From an uncultured SAR116 cluster alpha proteobacterium (GTDB taxonomy: Bacteria > Pseudomonadota > Alphaproteobacteria > Puniceispirillales > Puniceispirillaceae), in the NCBI GenBank assembly GCA_902547925.1, contig CACCQD010000002.1:1-64000 (forward strand): 64,000 nt of DNA, read 5' to 3'. Position numbers and translations under genes: made by a program. The notes beneath the pieces were generated by a model. The model was not told where the DNA came from and did not search any database. It was given only the letters and a program-made list of their open reading frames with translations. Below are positions 56,670 through 64,000 of this stretch, piece after piece (within the stretch, counting starts at the first letter, position 1; every line of letters begins with the position of its first letter).

Positions 56670-57116
56670 ATGGACATTGCAATCGAAGCGCTGAAAATCA
56701 ACTGGCACTGTTCCAGGACTTGGAAAAGGGCAAGCTACAACACCAGCTGGTGTCTGTTGGGGTGTGCCATAGGGGACATGGGCACGATCCTGTATTTTCA
56801 GTTGAATGGCATTGACTGGCCGGTTGTCTGGATCATGTCTCTGGCAATCATCAACGGGCTTTTGACATCGATTATTTTGGAGACAATCATTCTTTGTCGC
56901 CAAATGCCGCTTTTACTCGCCTTTAAAACGGCAATTGGAATGTCACTTGTTTCGATGATTGCGATGGAAGTGGCGATGAATGTGACAGATGTGTTTTTGA
57001 CCGGCGGTGCAATGCTCACCTGGTGGGTTATCCCGCTCATGCTGGTCGTAGGCTTTATCACCCCACTCCCCTACAACTACTGGCGGTTAAAAGCGCTTGG
57101 CAAGGCGTGTCACTGA
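56670..57116 (+). CDS. DUF4396 family membrane protein, copper locus
   Basis: A 148-residue integral membrane protein with about four helices (VWIMSLAIINGLLTSIILETI, IGMSLVSMIAMEVAMN, TWWVIPLMLVVGFITPLPYNYWRLKALGKACH). It matches DUF4396, a family often found beside copper-oxidase and CueR genes. Conserved Cys, His and Met residues (MAMEVAM, KACH end) could bind copper, but its role in transport is not proven. AGAGG precedes the ATG at 56670. It is the first gene driven by the CueR-type promoter and lies 23 bp before the oxidase gene. Confidence 0.75.
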   Translation: MDIAIEALKINWHCSRTWKRASYNTSWCLLGCAIGDMGTILYFQLNGIDWPVVWIMSLAIINGLLTSIILETIILCRQMPLLLAFKTAIGMSLVSMIAMEVAMNVTDVFLTGGAMLTWWVIPLMLVVGFITPLPYNYWRLKALGKACH

Positions 57117-57139
57117 TGAGAAAACTGATGAGGAGTTAA

Positions 57140-58582
57140 ATGAGTTCACGCCGTAATTTTCTCCAGCAATCCATAGCTTGCTTCTCGCTTTCAGCGATAC
57201 CGACAGGCCTTATGGCTGGTGAAAAAGTCCGCCATTATCAGCTCACAGCGGAACCCACCCCAAATTTTTTTGACGACAAGCCTGTGCCAACCAATCTATG
57301 GCTGTATAACCGGCAGAGCCCGGGCCCGCTTATTTCAGCCACCAAAGGCGATATCCTCGACGTTGAGTTTATCAATAATTTGAAACAGCCCACGACCATT
57401 CACTGGCATGGAATACGCAACATCAATGAGATGGACGGCGTTCCAGATTTGACGCAGGCCGCTGTTGAGCCGGGCGAACGATTTCGGTACCGCTTCCCGC
57501 TCAATGATGCCGGGACGTTCTGGTATCACGCACACAACAAGGCGTGGGAACAGGTGGCACGCGGCCTTTATGGGCCCCTCATTGTGTGGGATTCGGATGA
57601 AATTTCCGGAGACCGTGATGTGCTGATCGTTGCTGACGACTGGCTGATCAATGAAGAGGAACAGATTGACGCGACCAGTTTTGGCAGCCTTGGCCATTGG
57701 TCACATGGGGGCAGATTAGGCAATGCCCTGTCGATCAACGGAAAGTTCGCCCCGTCTTTACCAATTCCTTCTGCGGGACCGGTGAGGCTCAGGCTGATCA
57801 ACACGGCCAATGCCCGTGTCCTCACCTTTGCTCTCTCAAGCGCGGCATCAGGGAATATGCCGGAGGATCAATCAGGAGATCAGGCGGGCGACCCGTCCGA
57901 CAATTTGGTCCTGCGGGTAATCAATATTGATGGCTCTCCCTGTGCGCCCTTCGATGTAGACAGGGTGACACTTGGGCCCGCCCAGCGTGTGGATCTGGAG
58001 ATCAGCGATGCCTCGCAGCTTAAGACATTGCTGGAGATCAGCACCGGCCAGACTCTTGAGGCCGCCAGCTTCAAATCGATTGCCACCGTGCAGACTGAGC
58101 AAACTCGCCTGACGGAATCTCGTCCCTATTATCCACAGCCGAATACGACCAACGCAAAGCTAGTAGATATACATATGCAGGGCGGGGCCATGGGCAATCT
58201 GTCCAGCGCCATTTTTGAGGGCGAGATGCGGGGATTGCGCGACCTGGCAGTGAATGAACAAAAATTATGGGCATTCAATGGAAACATCGGCGGTTATGAT
58301 CACATCCTCGCGGAAATCAACCTTGGTGAGGTGGTTGTGGTGAGGGTTTGGAATGACAGCGCCTGGCCCCATAGCATGCATCTGCATGGTCAGCATTTCT
58401 GGGTGAATTCCCGCGAATTTGGCACGGAACAGCGTCCCCTCCTCAGAGACACCTATTTGTTGCAACCACGCGAAAAGGCTGATTTGGTCTTTGTTGCAGA
58501 CAACCCGGGCATGTGGTTGTTCCACTGCCACATGCTGGAACATCACGCCTCAGGGATGGGCGGCGTGATCGCCGTTTCATAG
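57140..58582 (+). CDS. Multicopper oxidase (CueO-like), Tat-exported
   Basis: A 480-residue multicopper oxidase. The N-terminus has a twin-arginine signal SSRRNFLQQSIACFSLSAIP. Copper ligands are complete: HWHG near 90, WYHAHNKA, the T1/T2-T3 cluster HSMHLHGQHFWV and the final HCHMLEHHASGM with an axial-type Met. A Met/Asp-rich insert near 245-265 is short. Enzymes of this type oxidise Cu(I) to Cu(II) or phenolic and metal substrates in the periplasm. The CueR-controlled position argues for copper detoxification. It is the second gene of the locus. Confidence 0.92.
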   Translation: MSSRRNFLQQSIACFSLSAIPTGLMAGEKVRHYQLTAEPTPNFFDDKPVPTNLWLYNRQSPGPLISATKGDILDVEFINNLKQPTTIHWHGIRNINEMDGVPDLTQAAVEPGERFRYRFPLNDAGTFWYHAHNKAWEQVARGLYGPLIVWDSDEISGDRDVLIVADDWLINEEEQIDATSFGSLGHWSHGGRLGNALSINGKFAPSLPIPSAGPVRLRLINTANARVLTFALSSAASGNMPEDQSGDQAGDPSDNLVLRVINIDGSPCAPFDVDRVTLGPAQRVDLEISDASQLKTLLEISTGQTLEAASFKSIATVQTEQTRLTESRPYYPQPNTTNAKLVDIHMQGGAMGNLSSAIFEGEMRGLRDLAVNEQKLWAFNGNIGGYDHILAEINLGEVVVVRVWNDSAWPHSMHLHGQHFWVNSREFGTEQRPLLRDTYLLQPREKADLVFVADNPGMWLFHCHMLEHHASGMGGVIAVS

Positions 58583-58862
58583 GCCCCAGGATATCATCAG
58601 TCGACAAGCCATGACCATTCATCTTGACGCTGCGGTGCGGTTTTGGCGATTTAGCAGCAGACATTCGCAGACAATGCGCAGAGATTGAGCAGAAATCACG
58701 CCTGCGATTTGCGCCTAGATGCCACGGGCGGATATAGGTGATGTCTCAGGCGTATGGGGCGGGGGTTTTCAGAAGAAAAATGGTGCGGCCGATATAATTA
58801 GCTAACAAACATTTAGGAAATGAAAACAAAGAGATTAGCACCAATCAACATCTGCTTTTGCG

Positions 58863-60075
58863 CTATGGTTTGGGCCGTCTATTACAATTCACACAAGCTG
58901 ATTTTGTATTTTCAAGAATGGTTTTGCCGCCACTTTCCCAACGGTGAACATGGTCAGCATCCATCCCATCAAGCTTGATGGATTTACCACATGACTCACA
59001 TTTTTGGTTTGCCTTTATCCTGATTGTATGGCGTTCGGCTTCGCTAAAAAGTCTCTTTTTGTCTTTGATCACAACCGAAGAGTTCGACAAAAGAAAACGC
59101 CTCAATAATTGATCAACCCTCCAGGACATGCTGTTAAGGTCATTAGTGCCTTGCTGCGCAAGTCGTCCATACTCAATCAGATTTGGGTCCCGATCATCTT
59201 CTTCCTTTAGCAGGTTCTGCTCCCTCTCCAACTTAAAGGCATCAAGGAAATCGCGTGTAATTTTAGGAAGGTGCGGATGAGAATAATCAGCGAATACTTT
59301 CTTGCAAAAAAAAGTAATAAAGCTGGGTGTAAGGTTGTTTACCTAAGTGCGGATCATTATTTCGAAAAAGCCTGTGTAATATGCCTATCCCACCGTTGAC
59401 ATTATTAACCAATTTCCTTTTTTCATTCTACTTCATTATGTGATTTTGAAGGACCATTTCATCAAGGTGCTTCTTCTTCAAATCACAATATTCGCCGCCA
59501 CCTACAATTAAATTTTGTTCAATTTTCAGAAACTTTGCGGCCACCTCTTCATGTGAATAGCGCCTTAATTTGAATCCCAACTTAGTATGAAAAAATTTCT
59601 CTTTTGCAATTTCTATTATGGTATCGCACATATCGCCACCCAACGCCCTTCGTTGCTCGGCAGCATTGAGCGAATCACCAGCATTGAGACGTAAAAACAA
59701 CTCTTCAATGTCTTCTTGATCCGCTTTGGTTACTAACAACAGGTCAGCTGCGTATTCCCCAAAGACCTCCTTTGCCTCATCAGCAAGGTCTACATATCGG
59801 TCGCCAAGCTTCGGTGGTGTCCACATGTCACCTGAATATTGAAAATCGCTAGACAGTTCAAAATGTCCAGCTCGAAAATCCCAGATTGCAGACAACCTTT
59901 GTTTACCGTCGATCACGTTAAATGAGAAAGGATCTTCTTTATCGCTGATGTCCTGAATATAAAATTTTGGTAAATCAAAGTTATTGAATATCGAGTCGAT
60001 TAATTTCGACTTTTTACTGTTTGACCAAATGCCAGCTTCTCGCTGATATGGGGGGTTCAAATCGTAAAGATTTTT
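58863..60075 (-). pseudogene. Broken DUF262-HNH nuclease gene
   Basis: The frame opening near 60075 lacks a 5' start (a TGA lies just upstream) but shows the DUF262 core: YDLNPPYQREAGIWSNSKKSKLIDSI, FNVIDGKQRLSAIWDF, AEQRRALGG. It ends at a TAG after NHIMK (59428). The same frame continues past the TAG (NEKRKLVNNVNGGIGILHRL...) to an 8-base T-run where a frameshift joins FADYSHPHLPKITRDFLDAFKLE and then the HNH domain ending at 58863 (CESCGKSIKLDGMDADHVHRWESGG, ACVNCN). Such proteins are restriction-like anti-phage nucleases. The gene is 5'-truncated, with one stop and one frameshift. The HNH part alone could still be translated. Confidence 0.75.
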
Positions 60076-60615
60076 TCACGCCAAAGTTTGCTTATCTGAA
60101 TTTGCTGCGTTGAACATCTCATACCCAACCTCAAAAAAACTATCCGAGCAACATCCCTCGACGACAACCTTACACAAACGTTTGTGCAGAAGCCAACAAA
60201 CAAAAATCTACAAAAGGATTTGCGCTGAAACACAGCGCAATTTGCGTCGTACAGCGCAATTTGCGGTGTAGGGTGTCCAACACTGTCCAAGACAGTCCGC
60301 TCAAAATCGAGGCGCAGAAACCTATTTGTTGTAGGATATAGGTTGCAACAAACAGGATTCTGGTGTGGCCGAGAGACACGTAAATGCCTTATCTATGCAC
60401 CATCACTGACCTGGACATCAGCAATACGCGCATATTATGCGTCACTGACTCACTGTCAATAGGCACGTAATCTTTCACAGTTTCTTTCACAGTGAATAGA
60501 AATCTTCGGGTAGTGGAATAGACCTGCATATCCTTATCGTTATCAGTACAGAGTAAGTGGCTAGCTAGACTGTATTAGCAATCTCCATAAGACACGTAAC
60601 TATCATCACTTACCT
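60076..60615. promoter_or_regulatory. Repeat-rich noncoding region with palindromes
   Basis: No gene is seen here. At 60173-60186 is the perfect palindrome CACAAACGTTTGTG. At 60218-60265 five TTGCG/CGCAA half-sites occur: a TTGCGCTG/CAGCGCAA hairpin, then the direct repeat ACAGCGCAATTTGCG at 60232 and 60251 (19-bp period). ACTGTC/GACAGT and AACCTAT/ATAGGTT inverted repeats follow. GACACGTAA plus CATCACTkACCTG occurs at 60375-60413 and 60591-60616. The pattern looks like an operator or iteron cluster; no replication gene supports an origin. Confidence 0.5.
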
Positions 60616-60660
60616 GACCACATGCATGGGCCAGTTGGGGTGTGTCGGTAATATATTGTT
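60616..60660 (+). repeat. Left inverted repeat of accessory segment
   Basis: The sequence GACCACATGCATGGGCCAG and the following TGGGGTGTGTCGGTAATAT (to TTGTT at 60660) recur inverted at 63956-63995, with two small gaps and two mismatches over about 45 bases. Confidence 0.8.
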
Positions 60661-60722
60661 GGGTCATGCAATGGATGGGGTCGTTTCTTTCATGCAACCT
60701 CAAAGCAAACTTACCAAGATCT

Positions 60723-61049
60723 TTAGCTAAAATCATATTGTACAATTCCACGATAAGGCACGATTTTAGTTATAAAATCAAAATTGCTTGAGGAGGCTTT
60801 CAGAAACTCTTGCCATATCTTATCGCATGCCACAAATGCTTCCTGATTTTCATACTCTAGCCAATTTCCGATAGTAAATTTATCGCCTTTATTAAAAACC
60901 CTAGAGATATAAAACTTCGTCATACCATTTGCTCTGAGATTGGCGGCATGTTGTTCCATGTTGCTTTCAACAAAAGAGAAAAAACCATTCATGTCTGCCT
61001 CTGACATGAAATCCATTAAGGTGTAGCTAGTAATAACGGCTTTTGACAA
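60723..61049 (-). CDS. Hypothetical small protein (108 aa), ABM-like
   Basis: A 108-residue soluble protein: helix FMSEADMNGFFSFVESNMEQHAANL, strand MTKFYISRVFNKGDKFTIGNWLEYENQEAFVACDKIWQEFL and a C-terminal IVPYRGIVQYDF. Its size and alternating layout suggest a ferredoxin-like dimeric barrel (ABM-type) protein, not a specific family. It is the first gene inside the left inverted repeat of the accessory segment and transcribed towards it. Base composition is AT-rich. Confidence 0.6.
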   Translation of the reverse strand: MSKAVITSYTLMDFMSEADMNGFFSFVESNMEQHAANLRANGMTKFYISRVFNKGDKFTIGNWLEYENQEAFVACDKIWQEFLKASSSNFDFITKIVPYRGIVQYDFS

Positions 61050-61352
61050 ACCAAGGCCTCCTCAATAAAAGTGGATGGAACAAACTTTATAACCGACTGT
61101 TAAAGCTGGCATACTACCCGAGCGTTTGCATTACAAAAGTTGTTAACCAATTTCGTTACCCAAATACCCACATCCATGGGTTTCCACTATCACAGGAAAT
61201 AATGCATCACAGACATACCGTGTATGACCCCGCAAGGCTCAATGGCGGCCTCTGGCATTGTCTTAAATCAATGATACGTCTGACCACGCCAAAGAGTCTG
61301 TATAAGGCTTAAACGAGGCGTTTTTTTGGTTATTGGTCTTCAAGGAAATTAC
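61050..61352. other. Intergenic stretch without recognised gene
   Basis: A roughly 300-bp AT-rich gap between two minus-strand small genes. No significant reading frame was identified. A GGCG-TTTTTTT end near 61316 with a weak four-base CGCC partner may be a poor terminator on the plus strand. Confidence 0.35.
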
Positions 61353-61569
61353 CTATACCTTCGTACCGGTATCATTAGCGCACTTAAAATAAAACTGCTT
61401 GGCTTCTTCAGGCAATGTAGGATTAACGCCTTTAATCATTTCCTCTATCCGTGCCATACATTTTTCTCTGGTTAGATGTAGTCCACGAGTATCGGTGATA
61501 CTTTATACAGTCACCTTCTCTGGCCAATGAGCAAACCATCACGATTGCAAGAAACATATGCCTCTCCAT
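61353..61569 (-). pseudogene. Small cysteine protein, frameshifted paralog
   Basis: Starting at an ATG at 61569 or 61557 the frame reads MFLAIVMVCSLAREGDCIKYH, then a one-base frameshift near 61495 leads to DTRGLHLTREKCMARIEEM ... AKQFYFKCAND with a stop at 61353-61355. The joined sequence aligns with the intact neighbour at 61656-61841 (MFEVLVMGC, DSEC, DTRGPYQTREQC, EM, YTYKC). They are tandem duplicates; this one is broken, or there is a sequencing error. Confidence 0.65.
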
Positions 61570-61655
61570 TCTGTCGGCTTAAATCTCAATTCCAATTTTA
61601 TCATCACACTAGCCCGTGTGTGATCATGGATATTCAACTAAGTCTCAGTGGGTAA

Positions 61656-61841
61656 TTAACTTTCGCATTTGTAGGTGTATCCTTGGGGGGTATCGTGAAA
61701 TACCGATTGAAGTGATTCAGCCATCTCGTGTGCACTTGCAACACATTGTTCTCTTGTTTGATACGGACCACGAGTGTCAGAGAAAACAACGCATTCACTA
61801 TCCGACATCAACAAACATCCCATTACTAAGACTTCAAACAT
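61656..61841 (-). CDS. Small cysteine-containing protein (61 aa), probably secreted
   Basis: A 61-residue protein with a short hydrophobic N-terminus (MFEVLVMGCLLM) and four Cys residues at about 9, 17, 33 and 59, in the layout C-x7-C ... DTRGPYQTREQC ... YTYKCES. The spacing suggests two disulfides after export. No family name is recognised. A frameshifted paralog lies directly downstream. It is just before, and divergent from, the polymerase-like gene. Confidence 0.6.
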   Translation of the reverse strand: MFEVLVMGCLLMSDSECVVFSDTRGPYQTREQCVASAHEMAESLQSVFHDTPQGYTYKCES

Positions 61842-61922
61842 CGGCTTTTCCTCCTAATCAGCGGAACATTATGCGTTGTAAATAGCGTTCATAGCATGGA
61901 TCATTAATGGTACGATTAAGGC

Positions 61923-63272
61923 ATGGAAGCACTGAACGAACTTACCCAATCCATCGCATCTGAAATCTCATCTCAGGAGAGCCGATCACGTAAACGTTCA
62001 GCAGATGCCCAACACAACTTTGAATATGCGATTGAAACGATTCTTAAAGACCTCTGGAAGGCTGGTGCGATTAGCACAGAGCATGAATGTGGAATACACA
62101 GGCGTTCTAATTGGTACTCCATCACACCACGCTATCGTGATCCCAACCTTACATTCAAACAAACGATGGCCGTCTTTGATGGCATGATTGCGTTGGGAAT
62201 GATTGAGGTCACAAGAAGCGGCTTCTTTGATCGTGATACCGGTGTTGGCGATATCACCAAATACAGAGCAAGAGATAGATTGCTGGAGATGCTGGAGGAT
62301 GTTAAAGGCAATCCATTTACAGATAACAAGCCTGACTTGAACGCTGAGTGTATCATCCTTCGTGATATTGTTGAGGGTGTGCGCACTGTCAAACGTTACG
62401 ATGATGATGCAACCACTAAAGAGATGCGTGAGAACCTCTGTACCATCAACACTTGCCTAGCCAAACATTGGCCTGATCTCAGGATTAAGGATGAGCATTA
62501 CACTGCTTTACAAGAAAGGCTGATGTTAGATGAAGACAAGCAGCCAATAGATTTTACCCAACGCATCCTCACTCGTATCTTCTCTAATGGACGATTTGAT
62601 CAAGGTGGCAGGTTTTACCGTGCTTGGTGGCACAATGTGCCAAGTGAGTACCGCAAGTTCATCACAATAGATGGCAAGCGCACATGTGAGTACGACTACT
62701 CCCAACTGAACCCCCATATGGCTTACTTTATGCGTGGCAGAGAACTGGGCAGCGAAGATGCCTTCAGCAGGGTGTTTGACGGAGAACACAGGTCACTTGT
62801 TAAAGAGGTCTTCAATGCCATGATGCAAGCCTCTACACCACTTCTAAGGAAGCCTGATTGTATTGATCTCAGCGAAGTGGAGTTTGACTGGACCACTCTT
62901 AGGCAAGCTGTATTAGATGCCCATACACCATTGTCTGATGTCTTCTTTCAAGGTCATGGCAATCATCTCCAGTTCATTGATAGCTGTATCGCTGAAAAGG
63001 TCATGTTGCAGTTTGTGAGGTCAGATGATGAGCCAGTGCTGCCAGTTCATGACAGTTTCATCATGCATTACGTATTTGGTGATATGGGTGAATTGGAGGA
63101 AGCCATGCGAAGGGCATTCCACGATCACTTCAAGAAGGATATCAAAGTCAGTGAGGATATCGGGGTAATGCTACCATCCTCATTTGACGATAGGGAGTTT
63201 GACGATTTATCTGTTGAAGAGATAGCCATCGGACCGCCTGAGTACAGTCAGTGGAATGAGAGGAATTTCTGA
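61923..63272 (+). CDS. Family A polymerase-like palm-domain protein
   Basis: A 449-residue protein of no named family in which the three motifs of family A nucleic-acid polymerases can be read. Motif A is CEYDYSQLNPHM (Asp258 in YDYSQL). Motif B is R290-SLV-K294-EVFN, the R-x3-K fingers pattern, with Gln at the usual Tyr position. Motif C is PVHDSF (His376, Asp377). The N-terminal ~200 residues are charged and helical (SRKRSADAQHNFEYAIETIL, TPRYRDPNLTFKQTM) and lack exonuclease motifs. It is followed without a gap by a 57-residue membrane protein gene. Polymerase activity and its template are inference. Confidence 0.65.
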   Translation: MEALNELTQSIASEISSQESRSRKRSADAQHNFEYAIETILKDLWKAGAISTEHECGIHRRSNWYSITPRYRDPNLTFKQTMAVFDGMIALGMIEVTRSGFFDRDTGVGDITKYRARDRLLEMLEDVKGNPFTDNKPDLNAECIILRDIVEGVRTVKRYDDDATTKEMRENLCTINTCLAKHWPDLRIKDEHYTALQERLMLDEDKQPIDFTQRILTRIFSNGRFDQGGRFYRAWWHNVPSEYRKFITIDGKRTCEYDYSQLNPHMAYFMRGRELGSEDAFSRVFDGEHRSLVKEVFNAMMQASTPLLRKPDCIDLSEVEFDWTTLRQAVLDAHTPLSDVFFQGHGNHLQFIDSCIAEKVMLQFVRSDDEPVLPVHDSFIMHYVFGDMGELEEAMRRAFHDHFKKDIKVSEDIGVMLPSSFDDREFDDLSVEEIAIGPPEYSQWNERNF

Positions 63273-63446
63273 TTGCTAAAGATAGTTCTCTTATCAGCAC
63301 TCGCCGTTGGCATCACACTGCTTGTCATACGTAAAGTGCCAAGACTGCGTTTATATGCACAACGGCTATTGCAAAATCCAATAGTGAGGACAATCCTGTT
63401 CAGAGGATTATGGCGATTGGTGCAGTTATTGATATTTAGGAGATAA
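63273..63446 (+). CDS. 57-residue membrane protein coupled to polymerase-like gene
   Basis: Starting at a TTG that directly follows the TGA of the polymerase-like gene, this frame encodes 57 residues: an N-terminal membrane helix (IVLLSALAVGITLLVI) and a very basic C-terminal part (KVPRLRLYAQRLLQNP, FRGLWRLVQLLIFRR). Such short hydrophobic/basic proteins can be toxins, effectors or membrane anchors. AGGAG at its end serves the GFA gene at 63451. No family is recognised; only the coupling argues it is real. Confidence 0.5.
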   Translation: MLKIVLLSALAVGITLLVIRKVPRLRLYAQRLLQNPIVRTILFRGLWRLVQLLIFRR

Positions 63447-63450
63447 GTAA

Positions 63451-63915
63451 ATGAGTTTGTATCGGGGCGGTTGTTCTTGTGGTGACTTAAGATACCACAT
63501 AAGCAAAGAACCCATATTCACTCAAGCTTGTCATTGCAGGCTATGCCAACGCCAAACAGCGTCTGCTTTTATTATTAGGACAATGATTGAGTCATCCCAT
63601 TTCCATGTTGATACGGGAGAATTAATTTGTGTGCACGGACCAACTGGTAGTGGAAGAGGCCAAAAGGTTTATCGGTGCGCTATCTGTAAAGTTCAAATCT
63701 TTAGTATTTTCAACAATAGCGATGTCATGACTTTTTTGAAGACGGCAACTTTTGATGAACCTGAACATTTTCCACCACAGGCGCATATTTTCACGAAGAG
63801 TAAACTCAGTTGGGTAAATTTGGATGGGGCTACTCCACGTTTTGAGAAATATTACAACAAAGAAGAACTGCTATCAAAAGACAGTCTTGCTAGAAGAAAA
63901 GCCATCGGCTGGTAA
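63451..63915 (+). CDS. GFA-family (glutathione-dependent formaldehyde-activating-like) protein
   Basis: A 154-residue zinc-binding protein of the GFA/CENP-V family. Zinc ligands are the Cys residues in GGCSCGDLRY, ACHCRLCQR and YRCAICKVQIF. The N-terminus MSLYRGGCSCG is typical. Family members bind glutathione or similar thiols, but the catalytic role in formaldehyde handling is disputed. AGGAG lies nine bases upstream. It follows the small membrane-protein gene by four bases and may be in its operon, although it looks like a passenger gene. Confidence 0.85.
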   Translation: MSLYRGGCSCGDLRYHISKEPIFTQACHCRLCQRQTASAFIIRTMIESSHFHVDTGELICVHGPTGSGRGQKVYRCAICKVQIFSIFNNSDVMTFLKTATFDEPEHFPPQAHIFTKSKLSWVNLDGATPRFEKYYNKEELLSKDSLARRKAIGW

Positions 63916-63955
63916 AACAGGAAAATCAGAGCCAACCCAATCTGTTGTAACACTT

Positions 63956-63995
63956 AACAATATACTACCCACACACACTGGCCCATGCATTGGTC
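63956..63995 (-). repeat. Right inverted repeat of accessory segment
   Basis: Reverse complement of the left repeat at 60616-60660: GACCAATGCATGGGCCAG then TGTGTGTGGGTAGTATAT and TTGTT. It runs close to the window edge, so its full outer extent is not visible. Confidence 0.8.
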
Positions 63996-64000
63996 AAAGT

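Noticed and set aside
60365-60385. GTGTGGCCGAG resembling the 5' half of a serine/leucine tRNA
   Set aside because: The rest of the cloverleaf does not follow; at most a tRNA remnant, not supported as a gene or att site.
60076-60615. Replication origin of a plasmid or integrative element
   Set aside because: Repeats look iteron-like, but no rep, par or relaxase gene is in the window, so origin function is unsupported.

Overview
The window is chromosomal DNA of an alphaproteobacterium. Average-GC metabolic genes fill about 3.8-58.6 kb, and two AT-richer accessory stretches lie at the ends (0-3.7 kb and 58.8-64 kb). Gene content such as DUF1489, DUF1203, an RlmE with a long basic N-terminus, a RamB/ScfR-type regulator beside isocitrate lyase, and cytochrome c' points to a marine heterotroph. 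A SAR116/Puniceispirillum-like lineage is my inference; no rRNA or tRNA is present to test it.

Layout. 0-3.7 kb: surface polysaccharide genes (an O-antigen ligase/polymerase cut by the window edge, then a Wzz-type chain-length protein) and a broken acetyltransferase. 3.8-9.2 kb: a minus-strand run rlmE-guaB-RsmB-type methyltransferase-guaA, joining GMP synthesis with rRNA methylation. 9.4-18.9 kb: MATE exporter, glnE (carrying a 12-bp coding minisatellite), MFS transporter, thermonuclease, several conserved DUF proteins and mgtE. 19.1-24.6 kb: a glyoxylate module in which a ScfR/RamB-type regulator is divergent from aceA, followed by a hydroxypyruvate/glyoxylate reductase and a glycerate kinase. 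24.7-29.4 kb: a complete BMP-type (nucleoside-like) ABC importer. 29.7-33.3 kb: glnK-amtB divergent from a LysR regulator and a beta-carbonic anhydrase. 34.2-48.6 kb: assorted metabolism, including pgi, a cupin, a class V aminotransferase, a flavoprotein, cytochrome c', GST, a haloacid dehalogenase and a two-subunit aconitase X preceded by a DUF1330 protein. 49.4-58.6 kb: a methyltransferase, a second DUF1330 paralog, an SDR, an HSL-type hydrolase, an EamA exporter, and a copper-resistance locus (cueR, DUF4396 membrane protein, Tat-exported multicopper oxidase) with a clear 19-bp-spacer MerR-type promoter.

58.8-64 kb is accessory DNA: a decayed DUF262-HNH nuclease gene, a repeat-dense noncoding stretch, then about 3.4 kb bounded by a 40-45 bp inverted repeat (60.62 and 63.96-64.0 kb). 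That segment carries a duplicated small cysteine-containing protein (one copy frameshifted), a protein with family A polymerase palm motifs directly coupled to a 57-residue membrane protein, and a GFA-family protein. The polymerase-like/membrane-protein pair is the best candidate for an undescribed system.

Six genes look like decaying remnants: GNAT, a possible outer-membrane beta-barrel, an unidentified secreted protein, TauE/SafE, DUF262-HNH and the small Cys protein. In the first three, six in-frame stops are all TAA. No tRNA, rRNA, CRISPR array or intact transposase was seen.
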